Under the pieces are notes generated by a model. The model did no database searches. It was not told the origin of the DNA and worked only from the letters and a program-made list of their open reading frames with translations. The translations under genes and the position numbers were made by a program. A stretch of 51,669 nt of DNA, from NCBI GenBank assembly GCA_001914785.1, contig MNDE01000050.1:1-51669 (forward strand), given 5' to 3'. How positions within the stretch are numbered: the stretch's first letter is position 1; each line of letters begins with the position of its first letter. The DNA comes from Acidobacteria bacterium 13_2_20CM_57_17 (GTDB lineage Bacteria; Acidobacteriota; Terriglobia; Acidiferrales; UBA7541). Of the stretch, positions 37,705 to 47,557 are shown one piece after another.

Positions 37705-37744
37705 TCTTATTTAGACTAGTTAGCGCTAGTCTAATTTAGACTAG
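37701..37744. repeat. Tandem palindromes spanning the stop codon of the channel gene
   Basis: CTAGTCTTATTTAGACTAG (37701..37719) and CTAGTCTAATTTAGACTAG (37726..37744), separated by TTAGCG. Confidence 0.85.
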
Positions 37745-37799
37745 TTTGAGCGGCGTGACGCTGCCTCATAATCGCTAATTCTTTCGCTGGGGTGAAATC

Positions 37800-38762
37800 A
37801 TGAAAGCCATCCTCGTTCGTGAATTCGGCGGCCCCGAAGTCCTGAAGCTCGAGGAAGTCTCCACACCAAAGCCGGCCGCCGGACAAGTCCTCGTCCGCAT
37901 CCACGGCGCGGGCGTGAATCCCTACGACACCTACATGCGCGCAGGCACCTACGCAATCAAGCCGTCGCTTCCCTACACGCCGGGCTCGGACGCCGCGGGA
38001 GTCATCGAAGCGGCCGGCGCTGGCGTGAAAAAAGTGAAGCCGGGAGACCGCGTCTACACTGCGAAGACCCTCACCGGCGCGTACGCGGAGTATGCTCTCG
38101 CGCTGGAAGAGCAAGTGCATCCCCTGCCCGAGAAAATCAGTTTTGCCCAGGGCGCTGGCGTGTGGGTCCCCTACGGTACCGCGTATCACGCATTGCATCA
38201 CTCTGCACAAGCGCGCGCGTCCGAAACGGTCCTCGTGCACGGTGCGAGCGGAGGGGTCGGCACGGCGGCAGTACAAATGGCCCGGGCCATGGGACTCACC
38301 GTCTTCGGCACCGCCGGAACGCAGAAGGGCGTCGATCTCGTCAAGCGCGAAGGAGCGCATCAGGTTTTCGATCACAGTAAGGCCGACTATCAGGAAGAAA
38401 TTATGAAATCGACGACCGGCCGCGGCCTGGACATTATTCTTGAGATGCTCGCCAACGTAAATCTTTCGGCGGATTTGAAACTGCTCGCAACAAATGGCCG
38501 TGTAATCATCATCGGCAATCGCGGCGAGATCAGTATCAACCCGCGCGACTTGATGCTGCGCCGCGCTTCAGCTCGCGGCTTCACGCTATGGGCTATCACT
38601 CCCGCGGAAGAAGCAGAAATCCACGCAGGCCTCATTGCCGGCCTCGAAAACGGCACGCTTCGCCCGGTCGTTGGCAAGGAGTTGCCCCTCGCCGAAGCCG
38701 CGCGCGCCCACAAAGAAATCCTCGAGCCCGGCGCCGCTGGGAAAATTGTTCTTGTTCCCTAG
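37800..38762 (+). CDS. NADPH:quinone oxidoreductase-like MDR protein
   Basis: MKAILVREFGGPEVLKLEEVSTPKPAAGQVLVRIHGAGVNPYDTYMRAG...VLVHGASGGVGTAAVQMARAMGLTVFGTAGT. Confidence 0.93.
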   Translation: MKAILVREFGGPEVLKLEEVSTPKPAAGQVLVRIHGAGVNPYDTYMRAGTYAIKPSLPYTPGSDAAGVIEAAGAGVKKVKPGDRVYTAKTLTGAYAEYALALEEQVHPLPEKISFAQGAGVWVPYGTAYHALHHSAQARASETVLVHGASGGVGTAAVQMARAMGLTVFGTAGTQKGVDLVKREGAHQVFDHSKADYQEEIMKSTTGRGLDIILEMLANVNLSADLKLLATNGRVIIIGNRGEISINPRDLMLRRASARGFTLWAITPAEEAEIHAGLIAGLENGTLRPVVGKELPLAEAARAHKEILEPGAAGKIVLVP

Positions 38763-38798
38763 CGAAGCATCCAGAACCGCGCACGCATCTGCCCGGCG

Positions 38799-40550
38799 TT
38801 GCGGCAGCCTCGAGACATATCGACTTCATTCGGGCCGCGAACTTGCCGTATAATTGGTTTTCTAAAATTTCAGCTCATAGAGACTCTGGCCGGCAGCGGA
38901 ATCACTTTCATCGTGCACACAGCCCTTTTACTCTCGGTTGTTCTCGTGGCCCAAAACCCGATCAGCCATTATTGGCACAAGCTCACCGACAGAACCTTTA
39001 CCGGCATCTATCACGCCAACGCTTTCGACCTGGCGATGATGATTCCCTACTTCATCGTCCTCCTGGTTCTCGCGGTTTACGGTCTGCATCGATACTGGCT
39101 GGTCTACGACTATTTCGCGTATTCCAAAAATGTTCCCCCGGCTCCGCCGCCGGTCGCGAACTGGCCGCGCGTCACCGTGCAGCTGCCGATCTTCAATGAG
39201 CGCTACGTGATCGAGCGGCTCGTCGAAGCCGTTTCGCGTTTCGACTACCCCCCGGAACTGCTCGATGTACAAGTCCTCGACGATTCCACCGACGAAACCC
39301 GCTACATCGCTCGCGCTTGCGTCGAGCGCCACGCCGCGCAGGGCATGCCCATCGCCTACATTCATCGCACCAATCGCGAAGGTTACAAAGCCGGAGCCCT
39401 GGAAAACGGGCTGAAAACCGCCAAGGGCGAATTCGTCGCCATTTTCGACGCGGACTTTCTTCCCGAGTCCGATTTTCTACGCCGCACGATTCCCTATTTC
39501 ATGAACCCCGACGGTGGCGGCAACATTGGCATGGTGCAGACACGGTGGACATACCTCAACAGCGACTATTCCCTGCTCACCAACGTCGAAACCATTCTTC
39601 TCGACGGCCACTTTGTCGTCGAGCATGGCGCCCGTTCTCGCCGCGGCACTTTCTTCAACTTCAATGGCACGGCCGGCGTTTGGCGCCGCAAAGCCATTGA
39701 CGACGCCGGCGGCTGGCAACACGACACGCTTACCGAAGACACAGATCTTTCCTATCGCTCGCAGCTCAAGGGCTGGAAGTTTCTCTACCTCCCGCAAATC
39801 GAATGCGCTTCCGAGCTTCCCGTGGACATGAACGGCTTCAAAGCCCAGCAGGCGCGCTGGGCCAAGGGTCTTATGCAAACGGCGAAAAAAATCCTTCCCA
39901 AAGTTTGGAAGTCAGCTGCGCCCTGGCACGTCAAAGCCGAAGCCTTTTTCCACCTTACCGGCAACATCAGCTATCCGCTGATGATTTTGCTTTCCACAAT
40001 GTTGCTGCCCGCGATGATCGTGCGCTTTTATCAGGGCTGGGTTCAGATGCTGGTGATCGACCTGCCGCTCTTTCTCGCCTCCACATGTTCCATCTCCAGC
40101 TTTTATCTCGTCGCGCAAAGAGAGCTGCGGCCCAAGACCTGGCAACGCACCTTTCTCTATTTGCCATTCGTTATGGCCACGGGCATCGGCATCTCCGTTC
40201 GCAACGCGCAAGCGGTGATCGAAGCGCTGCTCGGCAAGAAAAGCGAGTTTGCCCGCACGCCTAAGTTCAATATCGAAGGCAAGCAGGGCACCTTTGCAAA
40301 AAAATCGTACAAGAACAAAGCCGGGTGGATGCCTTACGCTGAAGTGCTCCTAGGTTTGTATTTCTCACTCGCCATCGTGTATGCCATCGCCAACGAAAAC
40401 TACGCCACTGTCCCGTTCCTGCTGCTCTTTGTTTGGGGCTACCTGTACACCGGCTCGATGTCCCTCGGCCAAACGTACTTCGCGCGTCTCCGCTTCGGCG
40501 TCAATGCTCCTGAAATGCGTCCCGCGACCTCCGGCGCTCCGGGCTTTTGA
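38799..40550 (+). CDS. Glycosyltransferase family 2 (cellulose-synthase-like), membrane protein; start uncertain
   Basis: VTVQLPIFNERYVIERLVEAVSRFDYPPELLDVQVLDDSTDET...FVAIFDADFLPESDFL...TEDTDLSYRSQLKGWKFLY...QQARWAKGLMQTAKKILP. Confidence 0.9.
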   Translation: MRQPRDISTSFGPRTCRIIGFLKFQLIETLAGSGITFIVHTALLLSVVLVAQNPISHYWHKLTDRTFTGIYHANAFDLAMMIPYFIVLLVLAVYGLHRYWLVYDYFAYSKNVPPAPPPVANWPRVTVQLPIFNERYVIERLVEAVSRFDYPPELLDVQVLDDSTDETRYIARACVERHAAQGMPIAYIHRTNREGYKAGALENGLKTAKGEFVAIFDADFLPESDFLRRTIPYFMNPDGGGNIGMVQTRWTYLNSDYSLLTNVETILLDGHFVVEHGARSRRGTFFNFNGTAGVWRRKAIDDAGGWQHDTLTEDTDLSYRSQLKGWKFLYLPQIECASELPVDMNGFKAQQARWAKGLMQTAKKILPKVWKSAAPWHVKAEAFFHLTGNISYPLMILLSTMLLPAMIVRFYQGWVQMLVIDLPLFLASTCSISSFYLVAQRELRPKTWQRTFLYLPFVMATGIGISVRNAQAVIEALLGKKSEFARTPKFNIEGKQGTFAKKSYKNKAGWMPYAEVLLGLYFSLAIVYAIANENYATVPFLLLFVWGYLYTGSMSLGQTYFARLRFGVNAPEMRPATSGAPGF

Positions 40551-40574
40551 TTCTCTTGCATAGTAGGGCGCTTC

Positions 40575-41423
40575 TTGGAAAAGCTTTCATTCAAGAATGG
40601 CGATGTCAGCTTGCAAGCGGTCGCAGCCGGCCCACACGATGGCCCCGTCATCGTTCTCCTCCACGGTTTCCCGGAATTCTGGTATGGATGGCGCCGGCAG
40701 ATCGAGCCGCTAGCCGCCGCTGGCTTTCGCGTGATCGTCTCCGAACAGCGTGGTTACAACCTCAGTGGCAAACCTGACGGAGTATCCGCTTACGCTTTAA
40801 CGGAACTTGTTTCCGACGTCATCGCCATCGCCGATCAACTCGGCCGAGAAAAAATCTTTCTTGCGGGACATGACTGGGGCGCTGCCGTCGCCTGGAGCAC
40901 CGCCCTGCTTCATCCACAGCGCATAGCCAAGCTCGCCGTCCTCAACGTTCCTCATCCGTCGGTGATGCGCAAATTCCTCAGCACACGTCCGCGCCAGCTC
41001 CTCCGCAGTTGGTACATGTTCTTCTTTCAACTTCCCTGGCTGCCGGAAGCCGTTTTCTCCGCGTTCAACTTCCGCATCGGCTCGCGAGCCCTGCTCCGCT
41101 TCAGCCGTCCCGGCACTTTTTCCGAGGAAGATCTAGCGCAATATCGGGCGGCTTGGTCTCAACCCGGCGCTCTCACCGGCATGATCAATTGGTATCGCGC
41201 CCTCTTCCGCACTCGCGTCAAATTCCCAGACAAAATCGTCCGCGTCCCCACACGCATCCTCTGGGGCGAACGCGACGCCTTCCTTCTGGCCGAAATGGCG
41301 CGCGAAAGCCTGCGCTACTGCACGAACGCGGAACTTTTCACCTTCGCCAATGCCACGCATTGGCTCCAGCACGAAGAGCCTGCTCGCGTCTCTGAATTGT
41401 TGATCGATTTCTTTCGCAGCTGA
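40575..41423 (+). CDS. Alpha/beta hydrolase (epoxide hydrolase-like)
   Basis: VIVLLHGFPEFWYGWRRQIEPLAAAGFRVIVSEQRGYNLSGKP, LAGHDWGAAVAWSTALLHP, RILWGERDAFL. Confidence 0.93.
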   Translation: MEKLSFKNGDVSLQAVAAGPHDGPVIVLLHGFPEFWYGWRRQIEPLAAAGFRVIVSEQRGYNLSGKPDGVSAYALTELVSDVIAIADQLGREKIFLAGHDWGAAVAWSTALLHPQRIAKLAVLNVPHPSVMRKFLSTRPRQLLRSWYMFFFQLPWLPEAVFSAFNFRIGSRALLRFSRPGTFSEEDLAQYRAAWSQPGALTGMINWYRALFRTRVKFPDKIVRVPTRILWGERDAFLLAEMARESLRYCTNAELFTFANATHWLQHEEPARVSELLIDFFRS

Positions 41424-41465
41424 TCGCGCTTCCGTCGGATATCCGCGGGCGGAATCCCGCGTCAT

Positions 41466-42578
41466 TCACTCAAACTGAAAGAAGACAATCTCCGGGCTGG
41501 ATCCGAGCCGAAGCGGAGGTCCCCAGGTCCCCGCGCCGCTGCTCGTGTAGACCAGCATCTTTCCAATTCGGCTAAGCCCGTAAACGAACTGGCGGTAAAT
41601 CCGCCGCGCCATCCACGTCCAGGGAAGAAACTGGCCAACGTGCGTGTGTCCTGAAACTTGCAACGAAATCCCTTCTTTCTCGGCGATGTGCGGCCGGTCC
41701 GGCGCATGCGTCAGCAGGATGCTGGCGCGATTCCGGTCTACTCCGATCTGTCGCAGCACTTTCTGAAAATGCTCGTCAGGCGCGGCGTGATTGTAAGGTA
41801 CGCCAACGATCTGCAGTTGATCTGCGTCCACTTTCTCGTTGTGCAGCACGCGCACTCCCGCATTGCTAACCGCTTGCAGGTATCGCGAATCGTCGCCGAA
41901 TTGTTCATGGTTGCCAGCAACGAAATACGTGCCGTGCGGCGCTCGCAGAGCGCGCAAAGGTTCCGCCGCTTTCGCCGCATCGATCGCCGTACCGTCGTAC
42001 AAATCGCCCGCCAGGAAGACGGCGTCGGGGTTCTCTCTCATCACTTTCTTTACGATCCGCCGCAAAAAGCCGCCGTTGCGGACATGCCCGAGATGCAGGT
42101 CGCTGACCAGCGCCGCTGTCCGTCCGCGCCACGTTTCCGGCAAATTCTCGAGCCGCACCGTGATTCGCCGGATGCGCGTCCACCCGGCGTTCAGCAGTCC
42201 GGCAACTGCGATCAATACCGCGGCCGCGTACAAGACCTCCACGATCGCATGGAAATTCACATTTACACCTACAAGCCTCGTTGCGCCAAAAACCACCCAC
42301 GAAGCACCCGCCGCAAAAAACAAAAAGCTGACAATTCCAAGCCACACGGCGGCAATGCGATAGAGAGTACGCACCGTGCGATTGGAGTAGCGAAACGCCA
42401 ACAGCGACGCTGCCAGGAAGCTGACCGACAAGGCCCCCACAGTCACCTTAAGCCATAGCGCGGAGGTCCCATTCTTTGCCGCCGCAAACGTCCATGTCTT
42501 GTAAATGAAAAAATGTGTAAAGAACAAAGTGGATTGGATGAAGCTGACAAACGCGATGATTCGGGCTCGTTTACTCAT
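41466..42578 (-). CDS. Membrane-anchored metallophosphoesterase
   Basis: TM segments then AALVSDLHLGHVRNGGFL, DAVFLAGDLYDG, YFVAGNHEQFGD, LTHAPDRPHIAEKEGISLQVSGHTHVGQ. Confidence 0.93.
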   Translation of the reverse strand: MSKRARIIAFVSFIQSTLFFTHFFIYKTWTFAAAKNGTSALWLKVTVGALSVSFLAASLLAFRYSNRTVRTLYRIAAVWLGIVSFLFFAAGASWVVFGATRLVGVNVNFHAIVEVLYAAAVLIAVAGLLNAGWTRIRRITVRLENLPETWRGRTAALVSDLHLGHVRNGGFLRRIVKKVMRENPDAVFLAGDLYDGTAIDAAKAAEPLRALRAPHGTYFVAGNHEQFGDDSRYLQAVSNAGVRVLHNEKVDADQLQIVGVPYNHAAPDEHFQKVLRQIGVDRNRASILLTHAPDRPHIAEKEGISLQVSGHTHVGQFLPWTWMARRIYRQFVYGLSRIGKMLVYTSSGAGTWGPPLRLGSSPEIVFFQFE

Positions 42579-42965
42579 ACCAGATTAGATTCGCGGTGCC
42601 GTCACATTGGTATTTGGGTCTTCCAGCGTGGTAGCGCACACTTTTCTTAGTCCGTTTCTTCAACGTGAACCGCTAAGCCCTGCACCTGGAATCGCGCCCT
42701 TCTACTTACCTCCTGAAATGGCGAGACACTACGGGCGCGCGGCCTGTAGATGTCAGTGAGGAACAGTCCGACTGGCAAACTTGCCACACATCCGAGACCC
42801 CTGAGGGGTTTCGCCCTTTTGTGCTCGTCGACGAGCTTGTCGGCGTTTCTCCAGCATTTCTCCCGACCAGCCCTTTCAGTTACAATCGCCCGTCCCCGTG
42901 TGGCACGCCGCAAACCCACATGCCCCGTGGGCGCAAGATCAAAACGGCAGTTCCGAGGTGCGCGA

Positions 42966-44828
42966 ATGAGTGGTCGCCTGTGGCCGATGGGATCGCGTAG
43001 TCTATTGAACTCAGCGACGCTGACCGTCTGCGGTTTGCTCAGCCTGGTTTGCCTCGCCGCGAGCGCGCAGGCTCAGGAGCGCCGCGAGCGCGAACCCAAT
43101 AGCGTCTACGCGGAGCGCCGTGCCAAGCTAGCGTCTCAAGTTGACGGCCCAATCGCCCTGTGGGGCTACACCGGCCGTGAAGAAGTCTCCCAAACCAACG
43201 TTTTTGAGCAGGAAGAGAATTTCTACTACCTCACCGGCCACAACGAAGAAGGCGCCGGTCTTCTGATTCTTCCTCCGGCCAAGGCGGCTAGCACTGCGAG
43301 CGGACCGCGAGAAACTTTATTTCTTCCCGCGAAAAATCCTCAAAAGGAAAAATGGAACGGCGTCCGCAAGTCGCCGTCGGATCCCGGCATCGAGGCGCGC
43401 ACCGGGTTTGCTTCCGTGAAACAGTTCGACACCGACTTTCGCTCCACGATTGAGAATCTTGCGAAGACTAATCCGACTTTCTGCACGATTCTTCCCTACC
43501 AAAAAGAACTTGGGGGCTATCCGCACGAAAAAGAAGTTGTCGATTGGCTGCAGCTCGCCGCGCCGCAAGCCAAGCTCAAAGATGTTCGCGCGCAGATTGG
43601 CGCGATGCGCCAGATCAAGTCGCCCGGCGAAATCGCCTTCTTGAAGGAAGCGATTGACTTGACCCTGGACTCCCACCTGGAGGCGATGAAGTTGACGCAT
43701 CCAGGGCTTTACGAATATCAGGTTGCTGCAAAAATGGTCGAAGTCCATGCCTGGGGCGGCTCGGAAGCGGAGGGCTACGCGCCGATTGTTGGCGCCGGCC
43801 CGAACTCCACCGCGCTTCACTACGACAAGCTCTCGCGCAAAATCGAAGACGGCGACATCGTCGTCATGGACGTTGGCGCGCAGTATTCCGGCTATTCCGC
43901 GGACATTACGCGCACCATTCCTGCCAACGGCAAGTTCACGCCGCGCCAGCGCGAAATCTACGAAATCGTCCTGGGCGCGCAAAACGCCGCCCTCGCCGCG
44001 CTCAAGCCGGGCATGGATTTCTGTAACAAAAACGGCAAGAGCGTCCAGAAAATTGCTTACGCCTACGTCGACACGCACGGAAAAGATCTTCACGGCAAAT
44101 CCCTCGGCCCGTATTTCATCCACGGCCTCGGTCACCACATCGGCCTGAACGTTCACGACCCCGGCGACCACTGCGCCCCTTTCCAGCCGGGTATGGTCAT
44201 TACTATTGAGCCCGGCATCTACATTCCGGAAGAGAATCTCGGCGTGCGCATCGAAGACGATGTTCTCATCACCGAATCCGGCCACAAGCTGCTCAGCGAA
44301 CGCCTCCCCCGCGACCCCGATGAAATCGAAAAAATCATGGCCGCTGCAGCCGCACGACGCGCGAAAAGAGAAAAAGACGAGACACATGAAAACAATTCGT
44401 CAGCGGAAACTTCCGCAGACAGCAGCGTGATCCGCAGCTTGATTGAGAAATACGCGAAATCCGTTGACGCGGCAGACACCGCTCTCGCTGCGGAGGTCTG
44501 GCTGGACTCGCCGGACGTCTCCTTCATTCACCCCTTGGGCCACGAGCACGGTTTCGAGCAAATCAAGCAAAATGTGTACACACGCCTGATGGGTGAAACA
44601 TTCTCGGAGCGCAAACTGAGTTTCCACGACGTTTCCGTTCACGTTTATGGAGACGCGGCCCGGGCCGAGTTCTATTGGGACTTTGCTGCGAAATTCAGAA
44701 AAGATGGCGCTCCTCTCGCAACTCACGGCAGGGAAACGCAGCTCTATCAGAAGCTAGATGGCCGGTGGCGCCTGGTTCATGTTCACTACTCCGGAATGCC
44801 GGTGACCGCGGAACGCCAGGGCTTCTGA
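42966..44828 (+). CDS. Secreted M24 (aminopeptidase P-like) metallopeptidase fused to SnoaL/NTF2-like C-terminal domain
   Basis: Signal-like LTVCGLLSLVCLAASAQAQ; EEVSQTNVFEQEENFYYLTGHNEEGAGLLI; IVVMDVGAQYSGYSADITRTIPANGKFTPRQREIYEIVL; GLGHHIGLNVHDPGDH; C-term SLIEKYAKSVDAADTALAAEVWLDSPDVSFIHPLGHEHGFEQI. Confidence 0.9.
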   Translation: MSGRLWPMGSRSLLNSATLTVCGLLSLVCLAASAQAQERREREPNSVYAERRAKLASQVDGPIALWGYTGREEVSQTNVFEQEENFYYLTGHNEEGAGLLILPPAKAASTASGPRETLFLPAKNPQKEKWNGVRKSPSDPGIEARTGFASVKQFDTDFRSTIENLAKTNPTFCTILPYQKELGGYPHEKEVVDWLQLAAPQAKLKDVRAQIGAMRQIKSPGEIAFLKEAIDLTLDSHLEAMKLTHPGLYEYQVAAKMVEVHAWGGSEAEGYAPIVGAGPNSTALHYDKLSRKIEDGDIVVMDVGAQYSGYSADITRTIPANGKFTPRQREIYEIVLGAQNAALAALKPGMDFCNKNGKSVQKIAYAYVDTHGKDLHGKSLGPYFIHGLGHHIGLNVHDPGDHCAPFQPGMVITIEPGIYIPEENLGVRIEDDVLITESGHKLLSERLPRDPDEIEKIMAAAAARRAKREKDETHENNSSAETSADSSVIRSLIEKYAKSVDAADTALAAEVWLDSPDVSFIHPLGHEHGFEQIKQNVYTRLMGETFSERKLSFHDVSVHVYGDAARAEFYWDFAAKFRKDGAPLATHGRETQLYQKLDGRWRLVHVHYSGMPVTAERQGF

Positions 44829-44878
44829 GGAAGGAAGCATCCTTTTTTACGAGGTTCGCTGCCGACCAAGACGCCAGA

Positions 44879-44908
44879 TTGACCGTCATCGATGAGGCAC
44901 CTTATACT
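44879..44908 (+). promoter_or_regulatory. Candidate sigma70-type promoter upstream of efp
   Basis: TTGACC-N18-TATACT. Confidence 0.5.
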
Positions 44909-45054
44909 GACTACCCGCGCTGGTTTATGGATTTCGCACCAGCGTGCCTCGAGTCATTCCGGATGAGGCTGTGTTCCTGGCCCGCCTGAATTTCCGAAAT
45001 TTGCAATCGATCCAGGGAGCAGTCGGCCCGACCCGGTCGGGGCCGCATAAAAAA

Positions 45055-45621
45055 ATGAGCAGCGTCAAAGCCACACAACTTCGTCCCGGCATGGTGATCC
45101 AGCACGAGGGCCAGCTATTCACGATATTCAGCGTCGATCACCGCACTCCGGGAAACAAACGCGGATCGATGCAAACACGCATGAAGAATCTGAAGAGCGG
45201 AGCGATTATCGATTACCGCTTCCGCGCCGAGGAGTTCGTCGACCGCGCGATCCTCGATGAAATTGAATACGAGTACCTCTACAAGGAGGGCGACGATTTT
45301 CATTTCATGAACACGGAGACGTACGAGCAGATGCACCTGACGCGCGAGCAGCTCGGCGAAACCGTCTACTACCTGATTCCCAACACGGTGGTGAAAGTCG
45401 AATTCTTCGATGAAAAACCGATTGGCGTCGACCTGCCGGACACCATGGATTTGAAAGTCGTGAAGACCGAACCCACGTTGCAAAAAGCCACTGCCAGCGC
45501 GGTGATGAAGCCTGCTACGCTGGAAACCGGTTTGATCGTGAATGTGCCGCCCTTCGTGAACGAAGGCGACAAAATCAAAGTGGATACCACCGAGGCACGT
45601 TACGTTCAGCGTGTCGAGTAA
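45055..45621 (+). CDS. efp: Elongation factor P
   Basis: MSSVKATQLRPGMVIQHEGQLFTIFSVDHRTPGNKRGSMQTRMKNLKSGAIIDYRFRAEEFVDRAILDEIEYEYLYKEGDDFHFMNTETYEQ. Confidence 0.95.
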   Translation: MSSVKATQLRPGMVIQHEGQLFTIFSVDHRTPGNKRGSMQTRMKNLKSGAIIDYRFRAEEFVDRAILDEIEYEYLYKEGDDFHFMNTETYEQMHLTREQLGETVYYLIPNTVVKVEFFDEKPIGVDLPDTMDLKVVKTEPTLQKATASAVMKPATLETGLIVNVPPFVNEGDKIKVDTTEARYVQRVE

Positions 45622-45770
45622 GCTTTTAGGGAATTATGGATTTAACTTCAACCATACAATGCCCGGTTTTTATTCTTTGCTTTTGCGTGCGCCTGATGGA
45701 TGATGGCAGTTCAAGTTTCCGCCTCCGCAGCTAATTTCAGCGCAAGCCGGAATTAGAAGAGGCAGAACGG

Positions 45771-45804
45771 CGTCCCGGTGCAAACCGGGACGCTTTTTGT
45801 TTTT
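45771..45804 (+). terminator. Rho-independent terminator after efp
   Basis: GCGTCCCGGT-GCAA-ACCGGGACGC followed by TTTTTGTTTTT. Confidence 0.9.
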
Positions 45805-45807
45805 GGC

Positions 45808-47154
45808 TTAGTGTTTTCCCGCGGAACCCGCCGCGGATTTTTCTCCGGCGGGGTGCGCGCCAAAAACGCGGTCAAAAATGCCATTGACAGAGCGAAGCTG
45901 GCGCTGCAGATCGAAAGTATGCGCCAGAGCCTTCGAATCAAGAACCTTCGCGATGCGAGCATCTTTCGCGACGCGGTCGCGGAAGCTGGTGTCCGTTTCC
46001 CACGCGGCCATGGCGTTTTCCTGCACCGCTTTGTACGCATCGTCGCGCGGCATGCCTTTTTCCACCAAATCTTGCAGCAACTGTCCCGAATAAACTAGGC
46101 CGTGCGTGGATTCTAGGTTGCTCAACATGCGTTCGGGGAAAACGCGCATCTGGCCGAGGATCATAGTCATTTTCGAAAGCATGTAGTCGATCAAAATAGT
46201 GGAATCGGGAAGAATGACGCGTTCGACGGAGCTGTGAGAAATGTCACGCTCGTGCCAGAGGGCGACGTTTTCGAACGCGGCGAGCATGTTCGAACGCACA
46301 AGGCGCGCGAGGCCGCAGATTTGTTCGCAGGAAACAGGATTGCGCTTGTGCGGCATGGCGGAGCTGCCGCGCTGCTCGCCGCTGAACGGTTCCTCGACTT
46401 CGCGGACTTCGGTGCGCTGGAGATGGCGAATTTCCAGCGCGATTTTTTCGAGCGTGGCGGCAATCAGAGCAAGCGCGCTGAGATATTGCGCGTGGCGGTC
46501 GCGCTGAATCACCTGGGAAGCGACGGGCGCGGCGCTGAGACCTAGACGCTTGCAGATGCGTTCTTCGATTTCCGTGCCGAGATGCGAAGCATTACCAACG
46601 GCGCCGGAAACTTTTCCGACCGCCATCTGCGCGGCTGCGTCGCGGAAGCGCGCGATGTTGCGCTGAATCTCCGAAAACCAATTGGCGATTTTGAGCCCGA
46701 ACGTGATTGGCTCGGCGTGAATGCCGTGAGTGCGGCCAATCTGCGGCGTATGGCGGAACTCGTGGGCGCGCAGATCGAGAATTTCGCCAAACGTCACCAG
46801 TTCGCGCTCGATCAATTTTGAAGCGTCGCGAACTTGCAAGGCCTGCGCGGTATCGACGACGTCGTTGGACGTCATGCCGTAATGCAGCCAGCGCGCCGCG
46901 GCGGGATCGCCGATGGATTCGCCGACAGCCATGGTGAACGCGATGACATCGTGCTTCACGCGGCCTTCAATCTGATGGATCTGCGCCACATCGATTTTGG
47001 CGCGCGAGCGAATCGCGGCCGCGGCGTCTTTCGGGACTAGTCCAGCTTCCGCGAGAGTTTCCGTCGCGGCAAGCTCGACTTCCAGCCACTTGGCGAACTT
47101 GTTGGCGTCGCTCCAAACGTGGCCCATCTCCTGGCGCGTGTAGCGTGGAATCAA
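45808..47154 (-). CDS. purB: Adenylosuccinate lyase
   Basis: MIPRYTRQEMGHVWSDANKFAKWLEVELAA, RWLHYGMTSNDVVDTAQALQ, GRTHGIHAEPITFGLKIA, EPFSGEQRGSSAMPHKRNPVSCEQICGLARLVRS. Confidence 0.96.
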   Translation of the reverse strand: MIPRYTRQEMGHVWSDANKFAKWLEVELAATETLAEAGLVPKDAAAAIRSRAKIDVAQIHQIEGRVKHDVIAFTMAVGESIGDPAAARWLHYGMTSNDVVDTAQALQVRDASKLIERELVTFGEILDLRAHEFRHTPQIGRTHGIHAEPITFGLKIANWFSEIQRNIARFRDAAAQMAVGKVSGAVGNASHLGTEIEERICKRLGLSAAPVASQVIQRDRHAQYLSALALIAATLEKIALEIRHLQRTEVREVEEPFSGEQRGSSAMPHKRNPVSCEQICGLARLVRSNMLAAFENVALWHERDISHSSVERVILPDSTILIDYMLSKMTMILGQMRVFPERMLSNLESTHGLVYSGQLLQDLVEKGMPRDDAYKAVQENAMAAWETDTSFRDRVAKDARIAKVLDSKALAHTFDLQRQLRSVNGIFDRVFGAHPAGEKSAAGSAGKH

Positions 47155-47392
47155 TTCCCTCTCCTAAGCGGCGAAAAAGACGACTCGGTGAATGTTCCCC
47201 AATTCCATGATACCGCACTTGGATAGCGCTTCGCTGGACGGCGGTAGCCCCGGGTGAGTGTCCGAAATTGGGAAGGCGAATGGCGGAAGCGAGCAGTTGC
47301 GAGGTCCGGGCGAGGGGTTACGCGCTGGATAAGGCTCTGGCCAGCAAGGGTTTGCGGGTTGATCCGGACCGGCACAAGAGTTGCACGAGGGC

Positions 47393-47415
47393 AGGGTGTA
47401 GGGTGTCTACACCCT
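47393..47415. promoter_or_regulatory. Perfect inverted repeat upstream of padR-like gene (candidate operator)
   Basis: AGGGTGTAG-GGTGT-CTACACCCT. Confidence 0.55.
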
Positions 47416-47557
47416 GGGGGTAGAATGTCGACAGCCTTGGATGGAACAAAGGGTGGGTTTCAGTCGTCATTAGCTAAGACTGGGAGCGAGCAAGCAACGC
47501 AGCGGAAGCAGTTGAAGAACTTACTTTAGGTGAAAGACCTGACTGAGGGAAAAGACA

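Noticed and set aside
42801-42830. GACCCCTGAGGGGTTTCGCCC hairpin upstream of the M24 peptidase as terminator or riboswitch
   Set aside because: Short 5-bp stem with weak T-tract and no recognisable aptamer features.
43317-44387. 356-aa minus-strand ORF
   Set aside because: Antisense shadow of the M24 peptidase gene, no recognisable domain.
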